64,000 bases of DNA from an uncultured Oceanisphaera sp. (lineage in GTDB: Bacteria > Pseudomonadota > Gammaproteobacteria > Enterobacterales > Aeromonadaceae), in NCBI RefSeq assembly GCF_947495715.1, contig NZ_CANLZU010000018.1, positions 50,341-114,340 of the forward strand, written 5' to 3'. The first letter of the stretch is position 1; every line of letters starts with the position of its first letter. The notes under the pieces are model-generated. The model saw only the letters and a program-made list of their open reading frames with translations, had not been told where the DNA came from and did no database searches. Below are positions 9,579 through 19,078 of this stretch, piece after piece. The position numbers and the translations under genes are program-made.

Positions 9579-10165
9579 CACGCATTAAAAAGACCCGTAC
9601 TCCGGGTCAAATCGGAGCCCGCAAGGAAAGTCGGGAAACTGCCGAGCAGAGCAAGGATCGCAAGCGCAAGGCCAAACGCAAGGGGCTGGCACCCGGCTCC
9701 CGGCATAACACCGGCGAGTCCGGCCAGCAGCACGGCGGCAGCAAGACACCTCGGGATCCGCGTCTGGGTTCGAAAAAACCGATAGCCCTGGTGCAGGGGG
9801 AAACCACCAAGGTGGCCGATTCCTCCAAGCCTGCCAAGCCGGCCAAGGCCCCCAAACCGGCCAGGGTAACACCGGTTATCGACACCGATGTCGAGGCGCT
9901 GACGCCGGAACAGGAACTGGAGCAGCTGGAAAACAACGAGCGGCTCAATACCCTGCTGGATAAAGTGGATGCGGGCGAGAAGCTGGGCAAAAACGATGCC
10001 GGCTGGCTGGACCAGACCCTGGCTCGTCATCAGCAGTTGCTGGAAGAACTCGGCCTGCTGGAAGAAGATGAAGAAGAGCCGGCAGAAGGCGACGATCTCT
10101 GGACCCGTTTTATGGATGCGGATCTTGATCCTGCGCAATACGAAGACAAGGAAGATAAGTCATGA
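9575..10165 (+). CDS. yihI: Der GTPase-activating protein YihI
   Basis: Regulator that stimulates the GTPase Der and so modulates 50S biogenesis. The 196-aa protein has the family plan: a basic N-terminal tail (TRIKKTRTPGQIGARKES...RKRKAKRKG), the conserved LAPGSRHN and DPRLGSKKPIAL blocks, a helical middle (LTPEQELEQLENNERLNTLLDKVDAGE) and a very acidic end. The start ATG at 9575 overlaps the preceding stop as ATGA. A Lys/Pro/Ala-rich insert (SKPAKPAKAPKPARV) between the basic and helical parts makes it somewhat longer than the E. coli protein. It overlaps the next gene by 4 bp. Confidence 0.93.
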   Translation: MTRIKKTRTPGQIGARKESRETAEQSKDRKRKAKRKGLAPGSRHNTGESGQQHGGSKTPRDPRLGSKKPIALVQGETTKVADSSKPAKPAKAPKPARVTPVIDTDVEALTPEQELEQLENNERLNTLLDKVDAGEKLGKNDAGWLDQTLARHQQLLEELGLLEEDEEEPAEGDDLWTRFMDADLDPAQYEDKEDKS

Positions 10166-10620
10166 TCTCACCCTGGTTGATTGCCGCCCTCGTGGGCGGC
10201 GTCATCATAGTGGGGCTGGCGGTTTATGCGGGTAGATTGCTGGCTCGACTGAAGCTGCAAACCCAGCGCCAGCAGCAGGCCATTACCCGGCGTAACGAGC
10301 GTATTCTGGAGAGCATTCGCACCATCGCCATGGCGGTGCGCGAAGATCAATGCAACCTGTCGGAAGGCGCCATTCGGCTGGCCAACCTGCTCAACGCCCT
10401 GCAGTTTGCACAGCCAAAGGAATTTGCCGGCGAATACCCGGGCCTCTACGATCTGTATGAACGGGTCAGAGAAATGCCGACCCACGACGCCCGCAAGCAG
10501 TACAAGCGCAACGAAATCATGCGTATGGATCTGCAACGAGCCGGTTTCGAACAGGAACTGGAAGCACAAATCAAAATTGAGGTAACGCGGCTGGCCAGCC
10601 TGGAACTGCCCGGTCGCTGA
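10162..10620 (+). CDS. DUF2489 membrane-anchored protein
   Basis: 152-aa protein with one N-terminal transmembrane helix (about residues 5-27, LIAALVGGVIIVGLAVYAG). A cytoplasmic helical region rich in Arg and Gln follows (LKLQTQRQQQAITRRNERILESIRTIAMAVREDQCNLSEGAIRL). It matches DUF2489, a family usually encoded next to yihI and hemN as here. The start overlaps the yihI stop (ATGA), so expression is coupled. Function is unknown; linkage to ribosome-assembly and heme genes is conserved but does not prove a shared role. Confidence 0.88.
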   Translation: MISPWLIAALVGGVIIVGLAVYAGRLLARLKLQTQRQQQAITRRNERILESIRTIAMAVREDQCNLSEGAIRLANLLNALQFAQPKEFAGEYPGLYDLYERVREMPTHDARKQYKRNEIMRMDLQRAGFEQELEAQIKIEVTRLASLELPGR

Positions 10621-10632
10621 CCGGGAGAGGTT

Positions 10633-12003
10633 ATGTCAGCACAGATAGAGTGGGATCAGGCCCTGATCGAAAAGTATAACTATTCGGGGCCGCGTTATAC
10701 TTCTTACCCCACGGCGCTGGAGTTCAATGACGGCTTTGGCATGGCGGAACTCGAAGCCGCCGCCGGCCGTTATCCCGGACGACCGCTGTCGCTCTATGTG
10801 CATATCCCCTTCTGCCACAAGCTGTGTTACTACTGTGGCTGCAACAAGGTCATCACCCGTCACCAGGACAAGGCCGACATCTACCTTGATTATCTGGAGC
10901 GGGAAGTTGCGCGTCTGGCACCGCTGTTTGTCGATCGCACCGTAACCCAGTTGCACTGGGGCGGCGGCACCCCCACCTTTTTGACCGAACCCCAGATCCG
11001 TCGTCTGAACGGCCTGCTGCGCCGGCACTTTCGCTTTGCCGAACAGGGCGAATTCAGCATCGAGATCGATCCGCGCCGCATCGAGCTGAGCCTGCTGGAT
11101 GTGCTGAAAGAGGAAGGTTTCAACCGTATCAGCCTGGGCGTGCAGGACTTCAACAAAGACGTGCAGCGGGTGGTCAACCGGGAGCAGGATAACGACTTCA
11201 TCAAGGCGCTGGTCAGCCGGGCCGCCGAGCTGGGCTTCGGCTCCACCAATCTGGATCTGATCTACGGCCTGCCGCTGCAGACCCCGGAAAGCTTTCACCA
11301 TACCCTGGAACAGGTGGTGGCGATGAAGCCGGCCCGTCTGTCGGTGTTCAATTATGCTCACCTGCCGAGCCGTTTCTCTGCCCAGCGCAAGCTGAAAGAT
11401 GAGGATATGCCGGCCCCGGCGAAGAAGCTGGCGATGTTGCAGGACAGCATCGCCTATCTGACCGGCCAGGGTTATCAGTTTATCGGCATGGATCACTTTG
11501 CGCTGCCGGACGACAGCCTGGCGGTGGCCCAGCGGGAAGGCGAGCTGCACCGCAATTTTCAGGGTTATACCACCCAGGGTGACTGCGATTTACTGGGGCT
11601 GGGGGTGTCGGCCATCAGCATGATTGGTGATGCCTACTCCCAGAATCACAAGGATCTGAAGCTGTATTACGGCCAGCTGGACGAATTGGGCCACGCCCAG
11701 ACCGTCGGCTATGCCCTGAACGAAGACGACTGTCTGCGCCGGGATCTGATCAAGACGTTGATCTGCAACTTCGAGCTGGAATTCGCGCCGCTGGAGCGGC
11801 AGTACGGCATTGGTTTTGCCGACTATTTCGCCGAGGATCTCAAGCTGCTGCAGACCTTCATCGACGATGGTCTGGTGACCTTGAGCGACGACGCCATCAA
11901 GGTTGCGGCCAAGGGCCAGCTGCTGATCCGCAATATCTGCATGTGTTTCGACGTGCACCTGCGCCGCCAGGCGCGGATGCAACAGTTCTCGCGGGTTATT
12001 TAA
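10633..12003 (+). CDS. hemN: Oxygen-independent coproporphyrinogen III oxidase HemN
   Basis: Radical-SAM enzyme that decarboxylates two propionates of coproporphyrinogen III in anaerobic heme synthesis. The 456-aa length matches E. coli HemN. The N-terminal block YNYSGPRYTSYPTA and the 4Fe-4S motif C-x3-C-x2-C (PFCHKLCYYCGC) are present, followed by the SAM-binding GGGTPTFL region and the IEIDPR and QDFN motifs. It starts 12 bp after the DUF2489 gene with GGGAGAGG just upstream, so it closes a run that begins with the methyltransferase gene. Repeat elements, not a clear terminator, follow it. Confidence 0.96.
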   Translation: MSAQIEWDQALIEKYNYSGPRYTSYPTALEFNDGFGMAELEAAAGRYPGRPLSLYVHIPFCHKLCYYCGCNKVITRHQDKADIYLDYLEREVARLAPLFVDRTVTQLHWGGGTPTFLTEPQIRRLNGLLRRHFRFAEQGEFSIEIDPRRIELSLLDVLKEEGFNRISLGVQDFNKDVQRVVNREQDNDFIKALVSRAAELGFGSTNLDLIYGLPLQTPESFHHTLEQVVAMKPARLSVFNYAHLPSRFSAQRKLKDEDMPAPAKKLAMLQDSIAYLTGQGYQFIGMDHFALPDDSLAVAQREGELHRNFQGYTTQGDCDLLGLGVSAISMIGDAYSQNHKDLKLYYGQLDELGHAQTVGYALNEDDCLRRDLIKTLICNFELEFAPLERQYGIGFADYFAEDLKLLQTFIDDGLVTLSDDAIKVAAKGQLLIRNICMCFDVHLRRQARMQQFSRVI

Positions 12004-12345
12004 GCGAAGCGCTACGACGCAATCGAAGCTGCATGTTCGTTGTCACATATCGGACAAAGGGCCCGCTCCGCCGACACGCCATGAACCCATCCGTGGGAGC
12101 TCTCTGTTTCATCCCTGAAACAGAAGGTCGGCGGAGCAGATCCCTTTGTCCTCCTTTGAGCCGCGCGTTGTCAGATGGTACTCCCAACAAACAGCTCCGG
12201 TTCATGGAGGAGGCTGCAGGGATTGCCTTAGCCGACCGTCACATGACAGGGATGTCATGTGCTGAGCGCTACATGGACGTACTTGAAGCGTGTCGGAAGA
12301 GGCAACCCTGGTGCCTCTTGTTCACAGAGCCACCGAGGGGATGGG
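12004..12345. repeat. Intergenic repeat block: one family-A and one family-B palindrome
   Basis: Gap between hemN and add. The first element (12052-12152) has arms GGACAAAGGG...CTCCGCCGA and TCGGCGGAG...CCCTTTGTCC. The second (about 12219-12317) starts GGGATTGCCTTAGCCGACCG, ends GTGTCGG...GGCAACCC and contains an inner palindrome (CATGACA...TGTCATG). Both are related to copies elsewhere in the window. No credible coding sequence was seen. Confidence 0.8.
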
Positions 12346-13350
12346 TTACTCCCTTGCGGCGCTGGCCAGCAGCAGGGCGGCTTTTTCTTCGGCGCTGATA
12401 AAGGCCATGGCCAGGGCGTTTTCCTGACACCGGCGGGTCTGCACCGGCGTCAGGCCGGTGGCCAGCGCGGCATCGGTATATTCATGACGCAGCTCTATGC
12501 CCTGTACCGCCGGGTCGTCGGTATTCAGACAAACTGACAGGCCTTTTTCCAGAAAGCGGTGAATGGGATGGCTGCTCAGCTCGGTGACCGTGCTGGTCTG
12601 CAGGTTGGAGGTCAGACAGGTTTCGATACCGATGCGTTGCTTGGCCAGATAGTCGAGCAGGGATTCGTCCTGTACCGCTTTTACCCCGTGGCCGATGCGC
12701 TCGGCACCCAGCTCCCGAATGGCCTGCCAGACGCTGTTACTGCCCGCCGCTTCACCGGCGTGCACCGTGATATGCAGACCGGCGTCGCGCACCCGTCGAA
12801 AGTGCTCTTCGAACAGCCCGCCGGGAAACCCCAACTCGTCACCGGCCAGATCCATGGCGATGAGTTTGTCCTTGTGGGCCAGACAGGCGGCCAGCTCTCG
12901 TTCGCAGGCCTGTTGGCCGAAGGTGCGACTCATGATGCCGATCAGCTTGACCGGTACGCCGAAGTCGCGGCTGCCGGCGGCCACCCCGTCGATCACCGCT
13001 TCCACCACGCCCTCGGGGTCGAGGTGGTGGCTCATCGCCATGTAGCCGGGGCTGAAGCGCAGCTCGGCATAGTCGATGCCGGCGCGTTGCAGATCCTCGA
13101 CGTTTTCATAGGCGACCCGACGGCAGGCATCGTAACTGCCCAGCACCCTGACGCCCCAGTCCAGTTTGGCGAGAAACGACATCAGATCCGGTGCATTATC
13201 CCTTACCTGCACATGAGGGCGCAGCCCCGCCAGGGTGGTGGCGGGCAGCGCCATGTCAAAGCGCTGGCCCAGTTCCAGTATGGTGGCGGGACGGATATTG
13301 CCATCCAGATGACGGTGCAGGTCGAGCAGGGGCAGACTGGGATCTATCAT
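12346..13350 (-). CDS. add: Adenosine deaminase
   Basis: Zinc hydrolase converting adenosine and deoxyadenosine to inosine forms in purine salvage. The 334-aa protein aligns with E. coli Add throughout: the N-terminal metal site in DLHRHLDGN, the [10 protein letters not shown] segment, HAGEA, GHG and NTDDP. The start at 13350 ([14 protein letters not shown]) has AGGA a few bases upstream and matches the known N-terminus; 20 further upstream codons are open but unlike the family. It lies 25 bp after the glnG stop on the same strand, so it is probably read through from glnLG, an unusual link between nitrogen control and purine salvage. Confidence 0.95.
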   Translation of the reverse strand: MIDPSLPLLDLHRHLDGNIRPATILELGQRFDMALPATTLAGLRPHVQVRDNAPDLMSFLAKLDWGVRVLGSYDACRRVAYENVEDLQRAGIDYAELRFSPGYMAMSHHLDPEGVVEAVIDGVAAGSRDFGVPVKLIGIMSRTFGQQACERELAACLAHKDKLIAMDLAGDELGFPGGLFEEHFRRVRDAGLHITVHAGEAAGSNSVWQAIRELGAERIGHGVKAVQDESLLDYLAKQRIGIETCLTSNLQTSTVTELSSHPIHRFLEKGLSVCLNTDDPAVQGIELRHEYTDAALATGLTPVQTRRCQENALAMAFISAEEKAALLLASAARE

Positions 13351-13375
13351 GGCATTTCCTCGTGGTGTGGAGCCG

Positions 13376-14809
13376 TTAGTCTTTATCCTCGGCCAAATGG
13401 TCTTCACCATGCAACTCTTTCAGCTTGCGGGTCAGGGTATTGCGACCCCAGCCGAGCAGACGGGCGGCGTCCTGTTTGTGACCCTGAGTATGGGTCAGGG
13501 CACAGTCGAGCAGGATGCGTTCGAAGTCGGGCAGGGCATGAGCCAGCAGATGTTGATGACCCAGGGCCAGTTCTTGCCGGGCCCAGTCCTGCAGCGCCTG
13601 ACGCCAGTCTTGCGTGGCGCCGCTTTTGTCTTTCTCCCGTTCCTTTTGCATCAGCTCGGGTGGCAGATCGGAGACCAGCACCTCCTGACCCGACGCCATC
13701 ACCGTCAGCCAGCGGCAGACGTTTTCCAGCTGGCGTACGTTACCGGGCCAGGGTAGTGATTGCAGGCAGGCCTGAGCGTCCGGATGCAGGCCCTTGGCCT
13801 CCACACTCAGCTCTTTGGCCGCCCGGGCCAGAAAGTGACGGGCCAGCTTGGGAATGTCTTCCCGTCGGTCTTTCAGCGCCGGCATATGGACGCGAATGAC
13901 GTTGAGCCGGTGGAACAAGTCTTCGCGAAAGTCGCCATCGTCCACCTTCAGCTCCAGATCCTGATGAGTGGCGGCGATGATGCGTACGTCCACCTTGATC
14001 GGCTGATGGCCGCCGACCCGGTAAAACTGGCCGTCGGACAATACCCGCAGCAGCCGGGTCTGAATATCCAGCGGCATGTCGCCGATTTCATCGAGAAAGA
14101 GGGTGCCGCCATTGGCCTGTTCGAAGCGGCCCTGGCGAATGCTGTTGGCCCCGGTGAAGGCGCCTTTTTCATGGCCGAACAGCTCCGATTCAATCAGATC
14201 CTTGGGAATGGCCGCCATGTTCAGGGCAATAAAGGGGCTGCTGGCGCGAGGGCTGTGCTTGTGCAGCGCGTGCGCCACCAGTTCCTTGCCGGTGCCGCTC
14301 TGGCCGTTGATCAGCACCGAAATGGAAGAGCGGGCCAGACGGCCGATGGCGCGAAATACCTCCTGCATGGCCGGGGCTTCGCCGATGATTTCCGGCGCAT
14401 TGACGCTTTCCTGCTCGGCGACCCGGCCCTTGGACTTGCTCTCCCGCAGGTGGGCCATGGCCCGCTGCACCAGGGTGACCGCCTCGTCGATATCGAAGGG
14501 TTTGGGCAGATATTCGAAGGCACCGTGACGATAGGCGCTGACCGCACTGTCCAGATCCGAGTGGGCGGTCATGATGATCACCGGCAGCTGGGGCACCTGT
14601 TCGTGAATGGCACCCAGCAGGGTCAGGCCATCCATGCCGCCCATGCGAATGTCGGACACCACCACGCTGGGCTGGCTGCGGGTCAGGGCCGCCAGCACGC
14701 TTTCGCCGTCGGCAAAGCTCTGGCAGTCGAAGCCGGCCTGGCTCAGGGCACGTTCCAGCACCCAGCGAATCGAGCTGTCGTCATCGACTATCCATACTTG
14801 TTCGGTCAT
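13376..14809 (-). CDS. glnG: Nitrogen regulation response regulator NtrC (GlnG)
   Basis: Sigma-54-dependent activator of nitrogen-limitation genes, phosphorylated by NtrB. The 477 aa contain a receiver domain with Asp in [13 protein letters not shown] (about residue 54), an AAA+ domain with Walker A GQSGTGKE and the sigma-54 contact loop GAFTGA, and a C-terminal Fis-type helix-turn-helix ([24 protein letters not shown]). It starts 9 bp after the glnL stop. Likely targets in this window are the glnA sigma-54 promoter (20569-20583) and the operators at 20647-20663 and 15913-15929. Confidence 0.97.
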   Translation of the reverse strand: MTEQVWIVDDDSSIRWVLERALSQAGFDCQSFADGESVLAALTRSQPSVVVSDIRMGGMDGLTLLGAIHEQVPQLPVIIMTAHSDLDSAVSAYRHGAFEYLPKPFDIDEAVTLVQRAMAHLRESKSKGRVAEQESVNAPEIIGEAPAMQEVFRAIGRLARSSISVLINGQSGTGKELVAHALHKHSPRASSPFIALNMAAIPKDLIESELFGHEKGAFTGANSIRQGRFEQANGGTLFLDEIGDMPLDIQTRLLRVLSDGQFYRVGGHQPIKVDVRIIAATHQDLELKVDDGDFREDLFHRLNVIRVHMPALKDRREDIPKLARHFLARAAKELSVEAKGLHPDAQACLQSLPWPGNVRQLENVCRWLTVMASGQEVLVSDLPPELMQKEREKDKSGATQDWRQALQDWARQELALGHQHLLAHALPDFERILLDCALTHTQGHKQDAARLLGWGRNTLTRKLKELHGEDHLAEDKD

Positions 14810-14818
14810 AAGGCTCTC

Positions 14819-15889
14819 CTAGCGGCGTAATGGCAGATAGATAATAAATTCGGTGCGTCCGGGGCGACTTTGGGTCTCTATGCGGCCCTGGTGCTGGTGG
14901 ATCAGATCCTGCGCGATAGACAGCCCCAGCCCGGTGCCGCCGTCGCGTCCGGTCACCATGGGGTAGAACAGGGTGTCGCGCAGGGGCTCGGGAATGCCGG
15001 GGCCGTCGTCGATAATGCGAATCTCCGCCGCCAGCCGGTAGCGGCGACCTTGCAGCATCACCTGAAAGGCGGTGCGGGTTCTGATCTGAATGTGCCCCTG
15101 CTCGCCCAGCGCCTCGGCGGCGTTGCGTACTATGTTGAGCAGGGCCTGCTGCAGTTGCTCCGGATCCATCTCGAAGTCGGGAATGCTGGGATCGTAATCC
15201 CGGTCCAGGCTGATGCCGGGCGGTATTTCCATCGCCACCAGCCGGCGCACCTGCTCCAGTACCGAATGCAGATTGGTGATTTGCCGCCGGCCGGGTCGTT
15301 GAGGACCCAGCAGTCGGTCCACCAGATTACGCAGCCGGTCCGCCTGGGCGATGATCAGCTGGGTAAATTCTTTCAGCTCTTCCCGGGGCAGCTCTCGCTC
15401 CAGCAGCTGGGCCGCCCCGCGCAGGCCACCCAGGGGGTTCTTTATTTCGTGGGCCAGGCCGCGCACCAGCTCCCGCGCCGCCTGTTGCTGGGTGCGCTGC
15501 TGCAGCTCCTGGCTGATTTTTTTCTGCTGATCGATCAGCCGAAGTTCGATCAACGCCCGAGTCTGTGTCCGCGGTGATGAGGAGCCGGACCAGGGCAGAG
15601 GAGTGACGCTGACTTCAACCCAGCGCGGCACGCCGTCGATCATCAGCTGCACCTCGCTGTCGGTAAAGCCCTGCTCGCGGTCGATGCAGTGCCTGATACG
15701 GGCGGTATCCAGCGAAATATCTTCGTCCGCCAGATTGAGCGGCATCGCCTGCAGCCGGCGCTTGCTCAGGGGCAGCAACTGCTCGGCGGCGGTATTGGCA
15801 AACAGCACCTGCAGCTCGGCATCCACCACCAGCACCGCCGTGAGCAGGTTATCGATAATCGCTTGTACGTCTGGCTGGGATTCCGGCAC
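14819..15889 (-). CDS. glnL: Nitrogen regulation sensor kinase NtrB (GlnL)
   Basis: Cytosolic histidine kinase/phosphatase that controls NtrC in response to PII. It has an N-terminal PAS domain (IIDNLLTAVLVVDAELQVLFAN), HisKA with LAHEIKNPLGGLRGAAQLL, and HATPase with NIVRNAAEAL and GGTGLGLSIAQDL. I chose the GTG start at 15889 (356 aa): GAGGA precedes it by 7 nt and the resulting N-terminus matches the family. An ATG at 15934 is in frame but would place the NtrC operator inside the gene. It forms an operon with glnG and probably add. Confidence 0.95.
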   Translation of the reverse strand: MPESQPDVQAIIDNLLTAVLVVDAELQVLFANTAAEQLLPLSKRRLQAMPLNLADEDISLDTARIRHCIDREQGFTDSEVQLMIDGVPRWVEVSVTPLPWSGSSSPRTQTRALIELRLIDQQKKISQELQQRTQQQAARELVRGLAHEIKNPLGGLRGAAQLLERELPREELKEFTQLIIAQADRLRNLVDRLLGPQRPGRRQITNLHSVLEQVRRLVAMEIPPGISLDRDYDPSIPDFEMDPEQLQQALLNIVRNAAEALGEQGHIQIRTRTAFQVMLQGRRYRLAAEIRIIDDGPGIPEPLRDTLFYPMVTGRDGGTGLGLSIAQDLIHQHQGRIETQSRPGRTEFIIYLPLRR

Positions 15890-15912
15890 CTTGTTGTCCT
15901 CTCGTCTGCATT

Positions 15913-15929
15913 TGCACCACCATGGTGCA
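15913..15929. promoter_or_regulatory. NtrC operator upstream of glnL
   Basis: TGCACCACCATGGTGCA: two perfect half-sites, TGCACCA and TGGTGCA, separated by 3 bp, as in enterobacterial NtrC boxes. It lies 24 bp upstream of the glnL GTG start, the position where NtrC represses glnLp in enteric bacteria, so negative autoregulation of glnLG is likely. Confidence 0.85.
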
Positions 15930-16109
15930 TGCATTCTAACCCGAATTCGGCGCCCTTGCCGCTCGAGGGCAGGGTGGCTCTGTATGCCCCGTACTGGTGC
16001 CGCTACTGGTAGCGTAAGAATGCAAGAAACCTGCCGATTTGCCAGAACGGACCAGGGAGCTGGCTGATGCAGTCCGTGAATTTGAATAATATCGTTAGCA
16101 AGAGCATAA

Positions 16110-16121
16110 TTAGCATGCTAA
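16110..16121. promoter_or_regulatory. Palindromic candidate operator of the MarR-type regulator
   Basis: TTAGCATGCTAA is a perfect 12-bp palindrome 17 bp before the regulator's ATG, inside an AT-rich stretch. A further GTTAGCA copy lies at 16094-16100 and pairs with TGCTAAC (16116-16122). MarR/SlyA proteins bind such short AT-rich palindromes. Autorepression is an inference. Confidence 0.55.
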
Positions 16122-16138
16122 CTAACTCGGAGGTGGCG

Positions 16139-16570
16139 ATGAAAACCCTGGGAATGTCTCTGGCCTGTCTGGTTCGGCAGTGGCGCTGGCTCAACGATGA
16201 GCGGCTCAAGCCGCTGGGGCTGACCCAAAGCCGCTGGATCACCCTGACACATCTAAAATACGAAGATGGTATTCAACAGCATCAGCTGGCGCGCCGGGTC
16301 GGGGTGGAAAGTCCGTCGCTGGTACGCACCCTGGACGGGCTGGAACAGCTGGGGCTGGTGGAGCGTCGGCCCTGTGCCGATGATCGCCGTGGCAAGAGGG
16401 TGCATCTGACGCCGGCGGTGCGCCCGCTGATGGATGAGATGGACGCGGTGCTGGATCAGACCCGCCAGCAGGTACTGGCGGGCCTGAGTGAACAGGAAAT
16501 CAAGGAATTCAATCGCATGGTGGAGCACATCAACCGGAACCTCAACGGTATCTGTGGTCACAAAGAATAA
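16139..16570 (+). CDS. MarR/SlyA-family transcriptional regulator
   Basis: 143-aa winged-helix regulator. The DNA-binding region is visible (HQLARRVGVESPSLVRTLDGLEQLGLVERRPCADDRRGKRVHLT), including the wing DDRR-K typical of SlyA/MarR. I chose the ATG at 16139 because GGAGG stands 5 nt upstream and MKTLGMSLACLVRQWRWLNDERLKPLGLTQSRW matches SlyA-like N-termini; an upstream ATG at 16067 would put the palindromic operator inside the gene. It heads an operon with a HlyD-type adaptor and a DUF2955 permease, so it probably controls export of an aromatic or other toxic compound. Confidence 0.9.
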   Translation: MKTLGMSLACLVRQWRWLNDERLKPLGLTQSRWITLTHLKYEDGIQQHQLARRVGVESPSLVRTLDGLEQLGLVERRPCADDRRGKRVHLTPAVRPLMDEMDAVLDQTRQQVLAGLSEQEIKEFNRMVEHINRNLNGICGHKE

Positions 16571-16586
16571 CGCAACCGAGGTCATC

Positions 16587-17636
16587 ATGACGCCAGAACA
16601 GAGTTTCAGCCGCTGGATAAAAGTGGCCCTGAGCGCCTTTTTTCTGCTTTTTATTTATTTCGTCATCGCCGACAACTACATGCCGATGACACCGGAAGCC
16701 CGCATTCAGCGCTATGTGGTGCCGGTCTCGGCCCGGGTGTCCGGCCAGGTCAGCCGGGTGCATGTCACCAACAATCAGCGAGTCGATCCGGGGCAGCTGC
16801 TGTTCGAACTGGACGACAGCGATTATCAACTGGCGGTCAGGCGGGCCGAGCTGGCGCAGCGTCAGGCAAAAGTGGCACAAGACAGGGCGCAGTCCGGTCT
16901 GGCGGAAGTGAAGGCCGAAACCCACCAGGCCGGGCTGCAGCTGCAGGAACAGGAGCGGGAGGCGGCGCGAATCGCCCGACTGCACCGTCAGGGTCATATG
17001 TCGCAGCAACAGCTGGAACAGGCCAACACCGGCACCAGCCTGGCGCGTGATGCCCTCGCCGTGGCCGAGGCCCGCCGGCAGGAAGTCGAGCAGGCGCTGA
17101 CGGCGGCGGGTCTTGCCGTCGAGCAGGCCGAGGTGGCCCTGCGTCAGGCTCGGCTCGAGCTGGCGCGTACCCGGGTGTATGCGGAAAGTCGCGGCCGCAT
17201 CGGCAACCTGCAGTTGCGCCAGGGTCAGCATGCGGCGGCCGGCCAGCCGCTGATGGCGCTGATTTCCGATCAGGCCTGGGTGAGTGCGGACTTGCGTGAA
17301 AAAAGCCTGCGCCATGTGCAGAGCGGCACCCCGGTCGATGTCATCTTCGATGCCTTGCCGGGGCAAATATTTTCCGGCCACGTTACCAGTATCGACAGCG
17401 GCGTCAGGGAAGGTCAGCAGGCGGCCGACGGGCTACTGGCCCAGCCGGTCAATTCCGATCGCTGGGTGCGGGACGCCCAGCGCCTGCGCACCCACATTGC
17501 ACTGGATGACACCTGGCCGCCGCTGGCCACCGGCGCCAAGGCCACGGTGCAGCTGTATCCGGTCGACAACCCGGTGCTGAACGGCCTGGCCGCCATGCAG
17601 GCGCGGCTGGTCAGCCTGCTGCGTTACCTGTACTGA
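16587..17636 (+). CDS. HlyD/EmrA-family membrane fusion protein
   Basis: Periplasmic adaptor of 349 aa. It has one N-terminal membrane anchor (about residues 10-28, KVALSAFFLLFIYFVIADNY). A lipoyl half-motif follows (YVVPVSARVSGQVSRVHVTNNQRVDPGQLLFELDDSDY), then a long alpha-helical hairpin rich in Gln/Ala/Arg, the second lipoyl half (ARTRVYAESRGRIGNLQLRQGQHAAAGQPLM) and a beta-barrel region. The ATG at 16587 lies 16 bp after the regulator stop. It is paired with the DUF2955 protein downstream, which would supply the inner-membrane channel. The substrate is unknown. Confidence 0.9.
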   Translation: MTPEQSFSRWIKVALSAFFLLFIYFVIADNYMPMTPEARIQRYVVPVSARVSGQVSRVHVTNNQRVDPGQLLFELDDSDYQLAVRRAELAQRQAKVAQDRAQSGLAEVKAETHQAGLQLQEQEREAARIARLHRQGHMSQQQLEQANTGTSLARDALAVAEARRQEVEQALTAAGLAVEQAEVALRQARLELARTRVYAESRGRIGNLQLRQGQHAAAGQPLMALISDQAWVSADLREKSLRHVQSGTPVDVIFDALPGQIFSGHVTSIDSGVREGQQAADGLLAQPVNSDRWVRDAQRLRTHIALDDTWPPLATGAKATVQLYPVDNPVLNGLAAMQARLVSLLRYLY

Positions 17637-17646
17637 GGAGACAAGC

Positions 17647-18663
17647 ATGGAACTGACCCCGGATCGGCTGCGCGTTTGTCTGCGTATCGCCTTTGGCAGT
17701 GCCGCCGGTATGCTGATCGCCAAGATGATGAACTGGAACTTCGGGGTTTTCTTCACCGTCTACCCCATGCTGTTACTGGGCATGGTGCCGGTGCTGAACC
17801 GCTTCGTCAGCCTGCAGTTCATCGGCTCGTCGCTGCTGACCTCGCTCGAGATCATGGTGCTGCCCGGCCTGCTGAATCATTGGCCGCCGGCCTTTACGGT
17901 GGTGGTATTCTGCCTGTTTCTGGGCCGGTTTCTGTTGATGGCCCGAGGCCCCATGCTGCTGTTTGGCGCCTCGGGTTGCGTTAGCCTCAGCATCATGCTG
18001 CACTTTTCCAGCTACCGGCAGTTCGATCTGGCCGACATGGCGATGAGCAATATCACCGCCTCGCTGTTATCGGTGGCACTGGCCTATATCGCCTATGCGC
18101 TGCTGCCCAATCGCGAGCCGCCGGTGGCGCGGGCGCTGCCCGCCAAAAGCGATAATATCATCCGTCATCAGGCGCTGCTGGGCGCCATAGTGGCGACCCT
18201 CAGTTTCACGGTGTTTCAGACGGTCGATCTGGTGGACTCGCTCTCGGCCCAGGTGGCGACGGTGCTGGTGCTGTTTCCCATGAGTTTTGTCGGGGCGGTG
18301 CAGTCGGGTCGTCAGCGTTGCATGGGCACCCTGCTCGGCTGTGCGCTGGGGTTGCTGACCCAGCTGTTTTTATACAGCTATTATCACAACCTGCTGTTGC
18401 TGACGCTGTCATTCTGGCTGTGCGCCATGGTATTTGCGCGCTGGCATGTGAAGGAAGGCATGCCGGGGGTGGGCTTTGCCGGCCTCACCACGGTGGGCAT
18501 TCTGTTCGGCCAGTATGTGTCACCGGAGCATGATCTGGTGTACAGCGCCCTGTATCGGATGAGTTCGATGACCATCGCCATTCTGCTGACCCTGTGCTGT
18601 GTGTATCTGGTGCACAAGGTGCTCAACCTGTTTCCTTCTACCCGACATGAGATTCTGGGGTAA
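17647..18663 (+). CDS. DUF2955 inner-membrane protein (FUSC-like efflux component)
   Basis: 338-aa polytopic membrane protein with about ten hydrophobic helices in two similar halves, as in the FUSC/aromatic-acid exporter superfamily (DUF2955). The N-terminal LRVCLRIAFGSAAGMLIAKMMNWNFGVFFTVYPMLLLGMVPV and the mid-protein HQALLGAIVATLSFTVFQTVDLVDSLSAQVATVLVLFPMS are the paired conserved blocks. It follows the HlyD gene by 10 bp with GAGGAGA as ribosome site. These pairs form tripartite-like exporters of aromatic acids or drugs in other bacteria; no substrate can be read from the sequence. Confidence 0.86.
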   Translation: MELTPDRLRVCLRIAFGSAAGMLIAKMMNWNFGVFFTVYPMLLLGMVPVLNRFVSLQFIGSSLLTSLEIMVLPGLLNHWPPAFTVVVFCLFLGRFLLMARGPMLLFGASGCVSLSIMLHFSSYRQFDLADMAMSNITASLLSVALAYIAYALLPNREPPVARALPAKSDNIIRHQALLGAIVATLSFTVFQTVDLVDSLSAQVATVLVLFPMSFVGAVQSGRQRCMGTLLGCALGLLTQLFLYSYYHNLLLLTLSFWLCAMVFARWHVKEGMPGVGFAGLTTVGILFGQYVSPEHDLVYSALYRMSSMTIAILLTLCCVYLVHKVLNLFPSTRHEILG

Positions 18664-19011
18664 TCTTGCGTGAGGGGTGAGGAGTGAGGAGTGAGGAGTG
18701 AGGAGTACGTCAGAGGCCAGGAGGGCAAAGGGCCCGCTCCGCCGACTCGCCGTAAATCCCTCCCTGGAGGCTCAGCCGCGCCATCCATGGCGGTCAGATG
18801 GTCGGCTGAGCAGATCCCTTTGTCCTCCTGGTTGTATCGGAGTCTCCTGTTGCAGCTCCCACAGGCAATTCCGGAGTGTCGATCTTTTGTAGGCGCCAAT
18901 TTATTCGGCGCAAACCCGCAGGCGAGTAGAAACCTGCAAGCCTAACGCAGATCCCATGCTCGCAATGGTTTGTCTTTGCTCCTCACCCCTAACCCCTCAC
19001 AATTTATATAC
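18664..19011. repeat. Intergenic repeats: heptamer array and family-A palindrome
   Basis: The gap starts with about five tandem GTGAGGA/G heptamers (18670-18706). A family-A palindrome follows (18721-18828; arms GAGGGCAAAGGG...CTCCGCCGA and TCGGCTGAG...CCCTTTGTCCTC). A further heptamer-like string on the other strand (CTCACCCCTAACCCCTCAC) lies near 18980-19000. No gene was seen. Confidence 0.75.
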
Positions 19012-19039
19012 AAAAAAAGGCCCGGTTTCCCGGGCCTTT
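19012..19039 (-). terminator. Rho-independent terminator of glnA
   Basis: Perfect 10-bp stem AAAGGCCCGG / CCGGGCCTTT with a 4-nt loop. Read on the minus strand it is followed by seven T residues. It lies about 40 bp after the glnA stop codon. Confidence 0.9.
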
Positions 19040-19078
19040 CAATTTCCAGCTTATAGCTGACAGCTTACCGCTTAAAGC

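Noticed and set aside
8277..9581. 434-codon minus-strand open frame opposite cytochrome c4 and the methyltransferase
   Set aside because: It spans two clear plus-strand genes and has shadow-type composition.
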